Shown here: piece after piece, positions 1-6,822 of the stretch
How the letters are laid out: each line of letters starts with the position of its first letter
Position numbering within the stretch: the first letter of the stretch is position 1
Assembly (NCBI GenBank): GCA_937925565.1
Contig: CALALM010000029.1
Location: 1-20,591 of the forward strand
DNA: 20,591 nt
Direction: 5' to 3'
Origin: an uncultured Centipeda sp.
GTDB taxonomy: Bacteria > Bacillota > Negativicutes > Selenomonadales > Selenomonadaceae
Made by a program: the position numbers and the translations under genes
The notes under the pieces: generated by a model
Told to the model about the DNA's origin: nothing
Seen by the model: the letters and a program-made list of their open reading frames with translations, nothing else
The model's database searches: none

Positions 1-423
1 GACGCACAAAAATCTATGGGTATTATGACGCTAGCCCTGCTTGCCGGTGGATATATTGATGTATTTGAGGTTCCAACCTATGTCAAGGTGCTCGCAGCGA
101 CTGCTATGGCTTGTGGAACGGCTGTCGGTGGCTGGCGTATCATCAAGACGATCGGTGGAAAGATATTCAAGCTCCAGCCGATTTCCGGATTTGCGGCAGA
201 TCTGAATTCCTCCATCATTATATTTGGTGCAACGCTCTTACATCTCCCCGTGAGTACGACACATGTGGTCTCCGGCTCGATCATGGGTGTCGGTGCAGCA
301 AAACGCATCAATGCAGTTCGCTGGGGGGTTGCGCAACAGATGGTTGTTGCATGGGTGATGACGATTCCTTGCACAGCGGTAATGGGTGCACTTACTTATA
401 AATTAGTGACGCTATTTATTTAA
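1..423 (+). CDS. pit: Inorganic phosphate transporter, PiT family (C-terminal part)
   Basis: This is the end of a low-affinity inorganic phosphate permease of the cytoplasmic membrane. The frame is open from the first base; the visible part begins DAQKSMGIMTLALL, which matches the conserved NDA-x-K-x-MG signature of the second PHO4 repeat in PiT proteins, so the true start lies upstream of the window. The remaining 140 residues are hydrophobic, with a membrane segment around TYVKVLAATAMACGTAVGGW, a conserved GG-R stretch, the STTH-VVSGSIMGVG motif, and a final hydrophobic helix before TAA. A strong terminator follows directly. Family assignment is confident. Phosphate specificity rather than sulfate is inferred from the family. 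Confidence 0.9.
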   Translation, partial: DAQKSMGIMTLALLAGGYIDVFEVPTYVKVLAATAMACGTAVGGWRIIKTIGGKIFKLQPISGFAADLNSSIIIFGATLLHLPVSTTHVVSGSIMGVGAAKRINAVRWGVAQQMVVAWVMTIPCTAVMGALTYKLVTLFI

Positions 424-433
424 TGTGCATTTG

Positions 434-467
434 AAAAATCCTGCTCACTATTATGAGCAGGATTTTT
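434..467 (+). terminator. Rho-independent terminator after the phosphate transporter
   Basis: A perfect 14-bp stem (434-447 with 454-467) encloses a 6-nt loop. The 5' arm starts with five A and the 3' arm ends in five T, so the stem works in either direction. It sits 10 bp after the PiT stop codon and ends 26 bp before the next start, so it separates the two transcription units. Confidence 0.9.
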
Positions 468-493
468 ATATAGAGAAAAGAAAGGGATTCTTT

Positions 494-2110
494 ATGAACA
501 ATAACCTGATTATGAAGGCAAAAGAGGCTCAAAGTTCCTATTCCAGCCTGATTGTCGCAGCAAAAATCAACGGGGAAATACGCGATATCCAGACGCCGGT
601 CTCTGACAGTGATACCATCGAATTTGTTGAAATCAATTCCTCACAAGGATGGATGATCTATCGACGCTCCGTACTATTTCTTCTCATTACATCACTGAAC
701 CAAATAGAGAAAAATGCTGAAGTTATTGCAAAATTCACGGTCAATAAGGGACTCTACTGCGAAATCAAACTTCCAAATCGTACGATTGACGCATCCTTTA
801 TCCAAGAAATAGATTGCCAAATGCGGAAGATGATTGCATTAAACCTACCTATTGTCAAACATTATATTCCTCGTCAGGATGCGATCGATCTCTTTCAAAA
901 ATTGGGGCGCAATGGAAAAGTAAATCTCCTCTCCGCGCTATCCAAGCCTCTTATCAGCATATATACCTGCGCGGAGTATTCGGACTATCTATATGGACCA
1001 ATGCTATATGAAACAAAAGAACTTGGTCTTTTTGAACTCGACTGTGAACCGGACGGTGTATTGATCCGTACGCCGGATGAAATGACAAATGGGCGAGTCA
1101 GAGAGCGCATCAACCAGCCTAAATTTGGCTCAATCCTAACAGAATCGAAAGCATGGGCAGATATTTTGGGATGTCGCTTTATATCTGATCTCAATCGAAT
1201 TAACAAAGAAAATACAATGGGGGAGCTTATCCGCATTTCGGAAGCCTTACAAGAAAAGCGAATTGCACAAATTGCCGATCATATTTCTTCTCATCGGGAG
1301 CATATCCGACTGATCCTGATTGCGGGGCCGTCCTCGTCCGGGAAGACCTCCTTCGCTCAACGACTGCGGATACAACTGCGTGTCAATGGACTTCGCCCGG
1401 TAATGATCTCTCTGGATGATTATTTCCTTAACCGTGAGGATACCCCGCTGAATAAAAAGGGGCAGTATGATTACGAATCCATTGATGCATTGGATACAAA
1501 ACTCTTTAATCAGGATATGATTGGTCTCCTTTCCGGTCAGAAAGTCCAAATCCCACGGTATAATTTTATCACGGGGATGAGAGAGTGGAAGGATGACGCC
1601 TTTCTCTCCATTCAAGATAATCAGCCAATTATTATCGAGGGAATTCATGGATTGAACGAATATCTGACAAAGGATATTCCCCGCATCAATAAGTACAAAA
1701 TTTATATCAGTGCTTTAACGCAGCTCAATATCGATGCACACAACAGAATACCAACAACAGAAGTGCGCTTTTTACGCAGACTCGTACGGGATTATCAATT
1801 TCGCGGGGCAAAGGCACTTAAGAGCATTCGACAATGGCCGGATGTCAGGGCAGGAGAGGAGAAATACATCTTCCCGTTCCAAGAGGATGCGGATGTGCTC
1901 TTCAATTCCGCACTGATCTATGAGATCGGTGTCTTAAAGAAATACGCCGTACCGCTTCTGGAAGAGATCAACTGTGGCGAGGAAGGATATACCGAGGCGC
2001 GCCTCATCCTGCGATTCCTCCAATATGTCGATGAGATTTCTGCCATAGACGACATTCCAAACAACTCCATTTTACGAGAATTTATTGGCAAGTCAGTATT
2101 CTTCTCATGA
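494..2110 (+). CDS. TGS-domain uridine kinase-like nucleoside kinase
   Basis: A 538-residue protein of the Firmicutes-type nucleoside kinase family, in which a threonyl-tRNA-synthetase-like N-terminal half (TGS domain plus SAD-like region, about residues 1-230) is joined to a uridine kinase/phosphoribulokinase P-loop domain. The Walker A motif GPSSSGKTS starts at residue 278, followed by SLDDYFLNREDTP and DYESIDALD, typical of uridine kinases; IIIEGIHGLN is the Walker B region. The frame is open back to a GTG at 425, but that start would lie before and within the preceding terminator. ATG 494, preceded by an AAGAAAGGG sequence, is preferred. It likely phosphorylates a nucleoside with ATP in the cytoplasm; the exact substrate cannot be told from sequence. 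Confidence 0.88.
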   Translation: MNNNLIMKAKEAQSSYSSLIVAAKINGEIRDIQTPVSDSDTIEFVEINSSQGWMIYRRSVLFLLITSLNQIEKNAEVIAKFTVNKGLYCEIKLPNRTIDASFIQEIDCQMRKMIALNLPIVKHYIPRQDAIDLFQKLGRNGKVNLLSALSKPLISIYTCAEYSDYLYGPMLYETKELGLFELDCEPDGVLIRTPDEMTNGRVRERINQPKFGSILTESKAWADILGCRFISDLNRINKENTMGELIRISEALQEKRIAQIADHISSHREHIRLILIAGPSSSGKTSFAQRLRIQLRVNGLRPVMISLDDYFLNREDTPLNKKGQYDYESIDALDTKLFNQDMIGLLSGQKVQIPRYNFITGMREWKDDAFLSIQDNQPIIIEGIHGLNEYLTKDIPRINKYKIYISALTQLNIDAHNRIPTTEVRFLRRLVRDYQFRGAKALKSIRQWPDVRAGEEKYIFPFQEDADVLFNSALIYEIGVLKKYAVPLLEEINCGEEGYTEARLILRFLQYVDEISAIDDIPNNSILREFIGKSVFFS

Positions 2111-2149
2111 AAAAAGCTAGGGCTCTATCCAAAGAGCTCTAGCTTTTTT
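2110..2149. terminator. Bidirectional terminator between convergent genes
   Basis: A 17-bp stem (2110-2126 with 2133-2149, one G-T wobble) around a 6-nt loop. It has six A at the start and six T at the end, so it can terminate the kinase on the plus strand and the oxaloacetate decarboxylase-like gene on the minus strand, whose stop codon is 15 bp away. Confidence 0.88.
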
Positions 2150-2164
2150 AGAAACAAACTACGT

Positions 2165-3553
2165 TTACTCTTTTACGTAAGCAGTGATCGGCTTATAATG
2201 CTTCTGGAAGAACTCTTCCGCAACCTGCGGGAAGAGAGCATAGGAGAGAACGTCCTCATCCGAGGGGTTGAGATATCCCTTGGCTTTCAGCTCTTCCTTG
2301 AACTCTGCAAACGTCGTTGCCTTTGCATCCTCAATTGAGCAGTCCTCAATGATGTCCTCCGGCGCAATGCCAAGCGTGTCAGTCAAGAACTTGCGGTCGA
2401 TCTCAACAGGTGTCCTGCCGAACTTGCCGCGTGCGAGATCTTTGAACTCAGTCGGAACCATCTTGTAACGCTCACCGGTCATGACATTGAAGGTCGCCAT
2501 CGTACCGACAATCTGCGAGGACGGCGTAACGAGGGGAGGATAGCCGACATCTTTGCGAACACGCGGCATCTCATCCAGCAGATCCTGATATTTGTCCTCC
2601 ATACCTGCTTCCTTGAGCTGGTTTGCGAGGTTGGAAAGCATTCCACCTGGAATCTGGAAGTCCAGCACGTTCGGGTTCACATCGAAATAGCCTTTGAGGT
2701 TGAACGTCTTGATGAGATCCTGCTTGACTCCGAGGAAATACTTCGAGATCGGCGTCATCGCCTGACGGTTGAGTCCCGTATCACGCTCCTCACCCTCAAG
2801 CATCGCCACCATCGTCTCCGTACACGGCTGCGAGGTGTCACTTGAGAAGGGGGCAAGCGCGGTATCAATGATGTCAACACCAGCTTCGACCGCCTTCAAA
2901 TAGGTCGCATGACCGAATCCAGAAGTGCAGTGCGTGTGAAGATCAATAGGAATCTTCACCGCAGCTTTGAGCTTCTTGACAAGATCTTCTGCCACATACG
3001 GCTTCAGAAGCCCTGACATATCCTTAATGCAGACGGAATGGCAGCCCATCTTTTCAAGTTCAACAGCAAGCTCAACAAAGCTCTCATTCGTGTGAACAGG
3101 ACTGATCGTATAGACCAGACAACCCTGAACATGCGGCTTCTCGGGGCACTTGAGTGCCGCGTCAATCGCAACCTTGAGGTTGCGGATATCGTTGAGTGCA
3201 TCAAAAATACGGAATACACCAACACCATGTTCGGATGCCTTCTGAACAAACTTCTCCACGACATCGTTGGAGTAGTGGTTATATCCAAGCAAGTTCTGTC
3301 CACGGAGAAGCATCTGGATCGGCGTTTTGAGATTCTTCTTCAAAATATCCAAACGTTCCCACGGATCCTCATCAAGGAAGCGCAGGCAGCTATCAAACGT
3401 AGCACCGCCCCATGCCTCAAGAGAATTGTAGCCAATCGCATCCAGTGCAGCAAGCTGCGGAAGCATGTCCGAGATTCTCATGCGGGTTGCCAACAGTGAC
3501 TGGTGACCATCACGGAGGACAGTCTCAGTGATTTTGACCGGATTCTTTGACAT
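2165..3553 (-). CDS. oadA: Oxaloacetate decarboxylase alpha / transcarboxylase 5S-type carboxyltransferase subunit
   Basis: A 462-residue biotin-dependent carboxyltransferase subunit of the pyruvate carboxylase/oxaloacetate decarboxylase/transcarboxylase 5S group. It moves CO2 between a 2-oxo acid and carboxybiotin. Visible signatures: ETVLRDGHQSLLATR at residues 10-24 with the metal-binding Asp, the Lys in CIKDMSG (about 177) that is carbamylated in the family, and metal-binding His 206 and 208 in HTHCTSGFGHATY. The protein stops right after the PYC C-terminal region and has no biotin carrier domain (no MKM motif), so a separate biotin protein must serve it. The chosen start (MSKNPVK) has an AAGGAGA ribosome site; a 12-codon upstream extension to 3589 is less likely. 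Transcribed alone from a consensus promoter. Confidence 0.85.
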   Translation of the reverse strand: MSKNPVKITETVLRDGHQSLLATRMRISDMLPQLAALDAIGYNSLEAWGGATFDSCLRFLDEDPWERLDILKKNLKTPIQMLLRGQNLLGYNHYSNDVVEKFVQKASEHGVGVFRIFDALNDIRNLKVAIDAALKCPEKPHVQGCLVYTISPVHTNESFVELAVELEKMGCHSVCIKDMSGLLKPYVAEDLVKKLKAAVKIPIDLHTHCTSGFGHATYLKAVEAGVDIIDTALAPFSSDTSQPCTETMVAMLEGEERDTGLNRQAMTPISKYFLGVKQDLIKTFNLKGYFDVNPNVLDFQIPGGMLSNLANQLKEAGMEDKYQDLLDEMPRVRKDVGYPPLVTPSSQIVGTMATFNVMTGERYKMVPTEFKDLARGKFGRTPVEIDRKFLTDTLGIAPEDIIEDCSIEDAKATTFAEFKEELKAKGYLNPSDEDVLSYALFPQVAEEFFQKHYKPITAYVKE

Positions 3554-3612
3554 AAAAGAACACTCTCCTTGATTAAAAAGTATAATCAAAAATTATATAA
3601 CCCAACATCTAA

Positions 3613-3641
3613 ATTATAGATTCAAATTGGATTATTGTCAA
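3613..3641 (-). promoter_or_regulatory. Consensus sigma-A promoter for the oadA-like gene
   Basis: Read on the minus strand, a perfect TTGACA (-35; 3636-3641) and a perfect TATAAT (-10; 3613-3618) are separated by exactly 17 bp. The predicted transcript starts around 3606, giving a leader of about 50 nt before the ATG at 3553. A match this good implies strong constitutive expression. Confidence 0.88.
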
Positions 3642-3700
3642 TGACAAGTTATAAAATTCACATATTTTTACACAGTATTTTCAAGCCTTTTATTTTTCGC

Positions 3701-3760
3701 GGTTCTTCCGTAATTTAGAACCGATTTGTCTACCGTTTGTCTACCATGTCACTTGTCTAC
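3701..3760. repeat. TTGTCTAC repeat cluster and hairpin at the host/prophage boundary (candidate attL)
   Basis: Three direct copies of TTGTCTAC occur within 35 bp (TTTGTCTACC at 3725-3734 and 3736-3745, CTTGTCTAC at 3752-3760), the last inside the end of the integrase gene. Just before them is a hairpin, GGTTCT (3701-3706) paired with AGAACC (3717-3722). The cluster lies exactly where the left attachment site is expected: after the last host gene and at the 3' end of int. The crossover core cannot be identified without the right end or an empty site. Confidence 0.45.
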
Positions 3761-4954
3761 GAAACGGGCGAAGATGGCGGCAGTTTCACGCTGCATCTCC
3801 TCGGTATCATGCGCATAAAGATTTTGCGTGATAGATACGTCCGCATGACCGAGACGGGCGGCGACATCAATGGGGTTCGCTCCGGCTTCAATGAGCCGTG
3901 TCGCATGCGTGTGCCTAAAACTGTGCGAGTTCAGCCCGTGCGCAGATAGGAGACGGCGCAGCGAAGCATAGCATACGGGGAGTCCGAAACGGTCAGAGCA
4001 GACAAGTGGGCGGCGTACCATGCCTTCGGGCGCGGCTTCAATTTTTGGCGCAGTGTAGACGCGCCGATCGGGACACTCATAGACAATCTGATAGGCATTC
4101 CCAAGCCGCAGTTCATTTCGTGCCTGTATCGTTTTCCATTGCCGGAGCGCACTAACCAGACCGCCATCAATGTAAATCTTGCGCGTGCTCGCGCTGCTCT
4201 TGGGCACTGAAAAGAACATACGGCATCTGCGTCCGGCACTCGACAGCTGACGGCAGATATGGATGGTACTGTTTTGGAGATCCACATCGTCCCATGTCAG
4301 CCCCAGCACTTCACCGATACGTGCACCTGTATGGTAGGCGAGCCGCAGAAGTATGTGATACTTATGTCCGATAGGGCATTTCTTGAGGAGTGCCGCGAAC
4401 TGCTCCGGCGTGATGATGCGCCGCTCAACGAGCTTCTTTGGTGCCGAGCGGGGAATGCTGATACCTGCGCAAGGGTTAGAGGTAATAATCTCTGCTGGAT
4501 ATACGGCGTATTTCAACGCGCTTGAAAGAACCGTACGAGAGAGTGACAATGAGTTTTTTGAAAGCCCCTTTTCCGCAAGCCTCTTCATCCAAGAATCGAC
4601 ATCGCGGGGACGCAGGTCTTGGACATAAATATCGCCAAGGATCGGATTGATCCGCACACGGATCGCGGACTCATAGTCGTAATGCGTCCCACGGGAGACG
4701 TTCGTCCGCATGACATTCTCAAGCCATGCAGCGAGGTAGTCGCGCAGCTTGATCCGCTCGCTGGTGATGCCGATGTTGCCGGACTTCCAGTCTGTGTAAG
4801 CGGCGACACCTGCATCATATGCCTCCTGCTCCGTCGCATAGCCGCCTTTCTCGATTGCTTTGCGCTTGCCCGTCATTGGGTTCTTTCCTGCGTCAAAGGA
4901 ATAGGAGTAAGTCTTACCTCGTTTGCGGGTGCGGATCGTTGCCTTCTTTGCCAT
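3749..4954 (-). CDS. int: Phage tyrosine recombinase (integrase)
   Basis: A 401-residue tyrosine-family site-specific recombinase that would integrate and excise the prophage. An N-terminal arm-type DNA-binding region (residues 1-60, AP2-like, with the GKNPMTGKRK turn) is followed by a SAM-like core-binding domain (about 65-160) and a catalytic domain (about 175-400). Catalytic residues are visible: Arg212 in HTGARIGEVLGL, a Lys in the beta hairpin near 252-259, His344 and Arg347 in HSFRHTHATR, His370 in LGHADVSITQ, and the nucleophile Tyr380 in NLYAH. Length and motif order are complete, so it is probably functional. It is transcribed toward the host genes. Its GGAGGTG ribosome site is inside a hairpin. 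Confidence 0.95.
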   Translation of the reverse strand: MAKKATIRTRKRGKTYSYSFDAGKNPMTGKRKAIEKGGYATEQEAYDAGVAAYTDWKSGNIGITSERIKLRDYLAAWLENVMRTNVSRGTHYDYESAIRVRINPILGDIYVQDLRPRDVDSWMKRLAEKGLSKNSLSLSRTVLSSALKYAVYPAEIITSNPCAGISIPRSAPKKLVERRIITPEQFAALLKKCPIGHKYHILLRLAYHTGARIGEVLGLTWDDVDLQNSTIHICRQLSSAGRRCRMFFSVPKSSASTRKIYIDGGLVSALRQWKTIQARNELRLGNAYQIVYECPDRRVYTAPKIEAAPEGMVRRPLVCSDRFGLPVCYASLRRLLSAHGLNSHSFRHTHATRLIEAGANPIDVAARLGHADVSITQNLYAHDTEEMQRETAAIFARFVDK

Positions 4955-4960
4955 AGTAAT

Positions 4961-5001
4961 ACACCTCCGGAAATCATATGTGGAATAATCCCCGAAGGTG
5001 T
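4961..5001 (-). promoter_or_regulatory. Hairpin hiding the integrase ribosome binding site
   Basis: In the minus-strand mRNA the ribosome site TCCGGAGGTGT, six bases before the int ATG, can pair with ACACCTTCGG 21 nt upstream. The stem is 10 bp with one G-U wobble (4961-4970 with 4992-5001). This would mask the Shine-Dalgarno sequence and lower integrase translation until opened. The pairing is seen; a regulatory effect is inferred. Confidence 0.5.
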
Positions 5002-5056
5002 GATATACTTTGTCTTGCTAGAGAGTAGGTATATCTCCTCGGAGACTATCTGCTTC

Positions 5057-5095
5057 ACCGCTCATCGTGTTGGTAGCACGGTGGGCGGTTTTTTT
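5057..5095 (+). terminator. Strong rho-independent terminator upstream of int, plus strand
   Basis: A 13-bp stem (5057-5069 with 5077-5089, two G-U wobbles) and a 7-nt loop are followed by a run of T to 5095. It faces away from int, and no plus-strand protein gene ends here. A short plus-strand RNA starting near the TATACT at 5004-5009 would be about 80 nt long and antisense to the int leader, though its -35 region is poor. Confidence 0.75.
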
Positions 5096-5163
5096 CCCAC
5101 ACAATTATCTAACTAGGAAAAAGCCAAATTTTTCATAGTTGTTTGTCGTGATTGGATAAAGGT

Positions 5164-5210
5164 GTTTGACGAATCCCTTTATTTTTCGTTGAGATTTAAC
5201 GCCGTCAAAC
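5164..5210. repeat. Inverted repeat between repressor and integrase
   Basis: GTTTGACG (5164-5171) and CGTCAAAC (5203-5210) form an 8-bp dyad separated by 31 bp. The overlapping ATAAAGG and CCTTTAT form a second small dyad in the same 160-bp AT-rich gap, which holds no gene. It could be a control site for int, for example for an excisionase or repressor; nothing more can be seen. Confidence 0.35.
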
Positions 5211-5256
5211 TCCTTGTGCTACGGGTCTCCTTTTTCGTGTGGATTTTTTGATTGAA

Positions 5257-5709
5257 TTAGCCGCCAGTAGTTTCGCTCCACGATTCGCCGGATTTTGCGG
5301 AACGCTGTTCATGCAGAGTGTCGAGGAGCCCATCTACGAGCTCACGCCCATCTTCGTCCAGTGCGCGGTATTTTTTAAGATGATCGGCTTCTTTTGGGGT
5401 GCAAACGTTCATCGAAGGTGGGCTGATAACAGGTGTTTGCATAGGTAGATCGTCAGATGAACCATAATCCAAGGAAACTAATTGCCCCTTATCTACTGAT
5501 CTCATCAATGCTTCAACACTTGTAGACATTGCTTTTGCAAGGCTTTGAAACGTTTGGATGGATGGTATGATTGCTTTTCCCGTTTTTGGGTTTTTGTTTT
5601 TCTCAAGCATGGATATGTAGCCTTTACTTAAGGCGCTTCGTTTCGCAAATTCATCCATGCTTAACTTATGACTTTTTCGATATGCTTTTATAACATCACC
5701 TAGCGTCAC
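5257..5709 (-). CDS. CI-like phage repressor, XRE-family HTH
   Basis: A 150-residue DNA-binding regulator with an N-terminal HTH_3 domain (about residues 3-65: LGDVIKAYRKSHKLSMDEFAKRSALSKGYISMLE), a linker, and a short charged helical C-terminus (DEDGRELVDGLLDTL). By position, opposite the Cro-like gene with divergent promoters, it is the likely lysogeny repressor. The start is taken at GTG 5709, which has GAGGTG six bases upstream; an in-frame ATG at 5760 would lie in the promoter. There is no LexA/S24 peptidase domain, so it should not self-cleave with RecA, and no ImmA-type protease gene lies beside it. The inducing signal is therefore unknown. Confidence 0.85.
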   Translation of the reverse strand: MTLGDVIKAYRKSHKLSMDEFAKRSALSKGYISMLEKNKNPKTGKAIIPSIQTFQSLAKAMSTSVEALMRSVDKGQLVSLDYGSSDDLPMQTPVISPPSMNVCTPKEADHLKKYRALDEDGRELVDGLLDTLHEQRSAKSGESWSETTGG

Positions 5710-5731
5710 TAGTATCACCTCGCTAGTCTCT

Positions 5732-5760
5732 ATTGTATAGTATGATAAACATTTTTTCAA
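5732..5760 (-). promoter_or_regulatory. Repressor promoter with operator half-site
   Basis: On the minus strand TTGAAA (5755-5760), a 17-bp spacer and TACAAT (5732-5737) form a good promoter reading into the CI-like gene. A GATAAAC half-site (5744-5750) lies in the spacer, and its inverted partner GTTTATC is at 5768-5774, suggesting autoregulation. Confidence 0.65.
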
Positions 5761-5767
5761 GGATTTT

Positions 5768-5807
5768 GTTTATCTCACTTGACATTTTTTGTTTAATAAG
5801 CTAAACT
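5768..5807 (+). promoter_or_regulatory. Cro/early promoter with overlapping operators
   Basis: TTGACA (5779-5784), a 17-bp spacer and TAAACT (5802-5807) form the likely early promoter. The palindrome GTTTA-N6-TAAAC (5791-5806) covers the -10 element, and GTTTATC (5768-5774) precedes the -35. A repressor bound here would block early transcription directly. Confidence 0.65.
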
Positions 5808-5839
5808 TTTCTTGAAAGAAGAAGGGAGGAGGAGAAACT

Positions 5840-6046
5840 ATGGGGGGCGTCAATAGACTCAAGGAATACCGTAAGAAGAGGGGGTTGACACAACAAAAAC
5901 TTGCGGATAAAGCTAATGTTTCCAGATCCATCATTATTGGTCTTGAGCGCGGTACTATTGCTACGACAACAACGGATACGCTTCTAAAGTTGTCTACCGC
6001 ATTAAACGCGACTGTACCTCAAATTTTTTTTAGAGAGAATGTTTAA
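5840..6046 (+). CDS. Cro-like HTH regulator
   Basis: A 68-residue single-domain XRE/Cro protein: RLKEYRKKRGLTQQKLADKA and the recognition helix region SRSIIIGLERG fill almost the whole chain. It is small and divergent to the repressor, as expected for the lytic-side competitor of the switch. A strong GGGAGGAGG precedes the ATG. Its last codons and stop overlap a perfect palindrome containing a copy of the operator. Target binding to the same GTTTA-N6-TAAAC sites is inferred. Confidence 0.85.
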   Translation: MGGVNRLKEYRKKRGLTQQKLADKANVSRSIIIGLERGTIATTTTDTLLKLSTALNATVPQIFFRENV

Positions 6047-6071
6047 CCTATTAAACATTCTCTCTAAAAAA
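6026..6071. repeat. Perfect 21-bp-arm palindrome centred on an operator copy
   Basis: Positions 6026-6046 and 6051-6071 are exact reverse complements with a 4-bp centre (CCTA). The middle 16 bp are GTTTAACCTATTAAAC (6041-6056), the same GTTTA-N6-TAAAC pattern found at the early promoter. The outer ends are six T on the left and six A on the right, the opposite polarity to an intrinsic terminator. It overlaps the stop codon of the Cro-like gene. Confidence 0.8.
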
Positions 6072-6094
6072 GAGCACGGCGTTCGCCGTACTCT
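6066..6094 (-). terminator. Terminator of the small minus-strand gene
   Basis: On the minus strand a 10-bp stem (6085-6094 with 6071-6080, one G-U wobble) and a GAAC loop are followed by six T. It lies about 20 bp after the stop of the minus-strand gene. In the other direction the stem has a C-A mismatch and only three T, so it is weaker for cro transcripts. Confidence 0.75.
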
Positions 6095-6112
6095 TTGCAC
6101 CGAGGTTAGCTT

Positions 6113-6340
6113 TTAGCACTCTAAGAAAAAGGTGATATAGGAGATCAGCTTACCATCGACGATACACGTCTGCCGCTTGCCAATAAAAGAGTACCTATGT
6201 ACTGCCAGCCAGAAAAAGTCAAAGAACTGTCCTGGCTTGATGGAGTCAAGATGTTCTTGCTCATCCAGTACTCGAATCTCCGTCAAGCCGTGAACTGTAA
6301 TCGTTTTTCCGGTAGTCAACGTAATATCGATTCCGTACAT
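6113..6340 (-). CDS. Small hypothetical prophage protein
   Basis: A 75-residue protein not recognised. The N-terminal half reads as beta strands with a Gly turn (ITLTTGKTITVHGLTEIRVL), the middle is acidic, and the C-terminal half is aromatic-rich (FFDFFWLAVHRYSFIG), possibly peripheral to membranes or a small beta barrel; no clean transmembrane helix is seen. Support for it being real: GGAGG eight bases before the ATG, a possible promoter upstream and a good terminator downstream, giving a complete one-gene unit opposed to the early operon. Such an arrangement suits a gene expressed in the lysogen, but that role is inferred. Confidence 0.7.
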   Translation of the reverse strand: MYGIDITLTTGKTITVHGLTEIRVLDEQEHLDSIKPGQFFDFFWLAVHRYSFIGKRQTCIVDGKLISYITFFLEC

Positions 6341-6361
6341 TTTGATCGCCTCCTTATCGTG

Positions 6362-6390
6362 ATTGTATCACGGCAGGGAGGGAGCAACAA
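6362..6390 (-). promoter_or_regulatory. Possible promoter of the small minus-strand gene
   Basis: Minus-strand TTGTTG (6385-6390), a 17-bp spacer and TACAAT (6362-6367) lie about 25 bp upstream of the ATG at 6340. The -10 is good, the -35 keeps only TTG. Confidence 0.45.
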
Positions 6391-6412
6391 CCGAAACAAA
6401 GGAGGATCAGCC

Positions 6413-6793
6413 ATGAAGCTCAAGTGGAACATGAACAACGTCGTTGCCGCACGGGGCAACACCTACACCTGCATCGCAAGGTTTGACAACAGCCGCTTTT
6501 GGCTCAAGGTCAATGCGATCACGTCCGTGCAGAACTTCAAGGGAGATATTCGCCGCATCGCGCAGCTTGTAGGAGCGAAGGAGGTCGAGATCAAGTACCT
6601 CCACATGGATAACGAAGCGGGCATGCTCACCGAGCCACGAGAGAACATCGTACTCTTTTCTGATCGCGGCGGCGACGACTACCGGTACTTCACCGAGTCG
6701 ATCGACCCCGTAACGAATCGACGTAGAATCCACTACCTCGCCCCCGAGGAGGTCTTTATCCTTACAAGCGTAGGAGCAATCAAAGCGGCGTAA
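6413..6793 (+). CDS. Hypothetical early phage protein
   Basis: A 126-residue soluble protein, not recognised. It starts at an ATG with GGAGG eight bases upstream; the frame is open further upstream but that part overlaps the minus-strand gene and has no ribosome site. The sequence looks alpha/beta, with basic stretches (DIRRIAQLVGAKEVEIKY) and a C-terminal segment APEEVFILTSVGAIKAA. It is the first gene of the long plus-strand early operon, so a role in early takeover or regulation is possible, but the sequence shows no known motif. Confidence 0.75.
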   Translation: MKLKWNMNNVVAARGNTYTCIARFDNSRFWLKVNAITSVQNFKGDIRRIAQLVGAKEVEIKYLHMDNEAGMLTEPRENIVLFSDRGGDDYRYFTESIDPVTNRRRIHYLAPEEVFILTSVGAIKAA

Positions 6794-6822
6794 TTGCCAC
6801 AACAGAGAGGAGGAAAGAAAAG

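Noticed and set aside
3554..3748. A tRNA gene as the phage attachment site.
   Set aside because: No cloverleaf or T-loop consensus could be found in the gap; it is AT-rich promoter DNA plus repeats.
4619..5116. A 165-residue plus-strand frame opposite the integrase gene.
   Set aside because: It runs antisense through int, has no ribosome site, and crosses the plus-strand terminator; it is a shadow of int.
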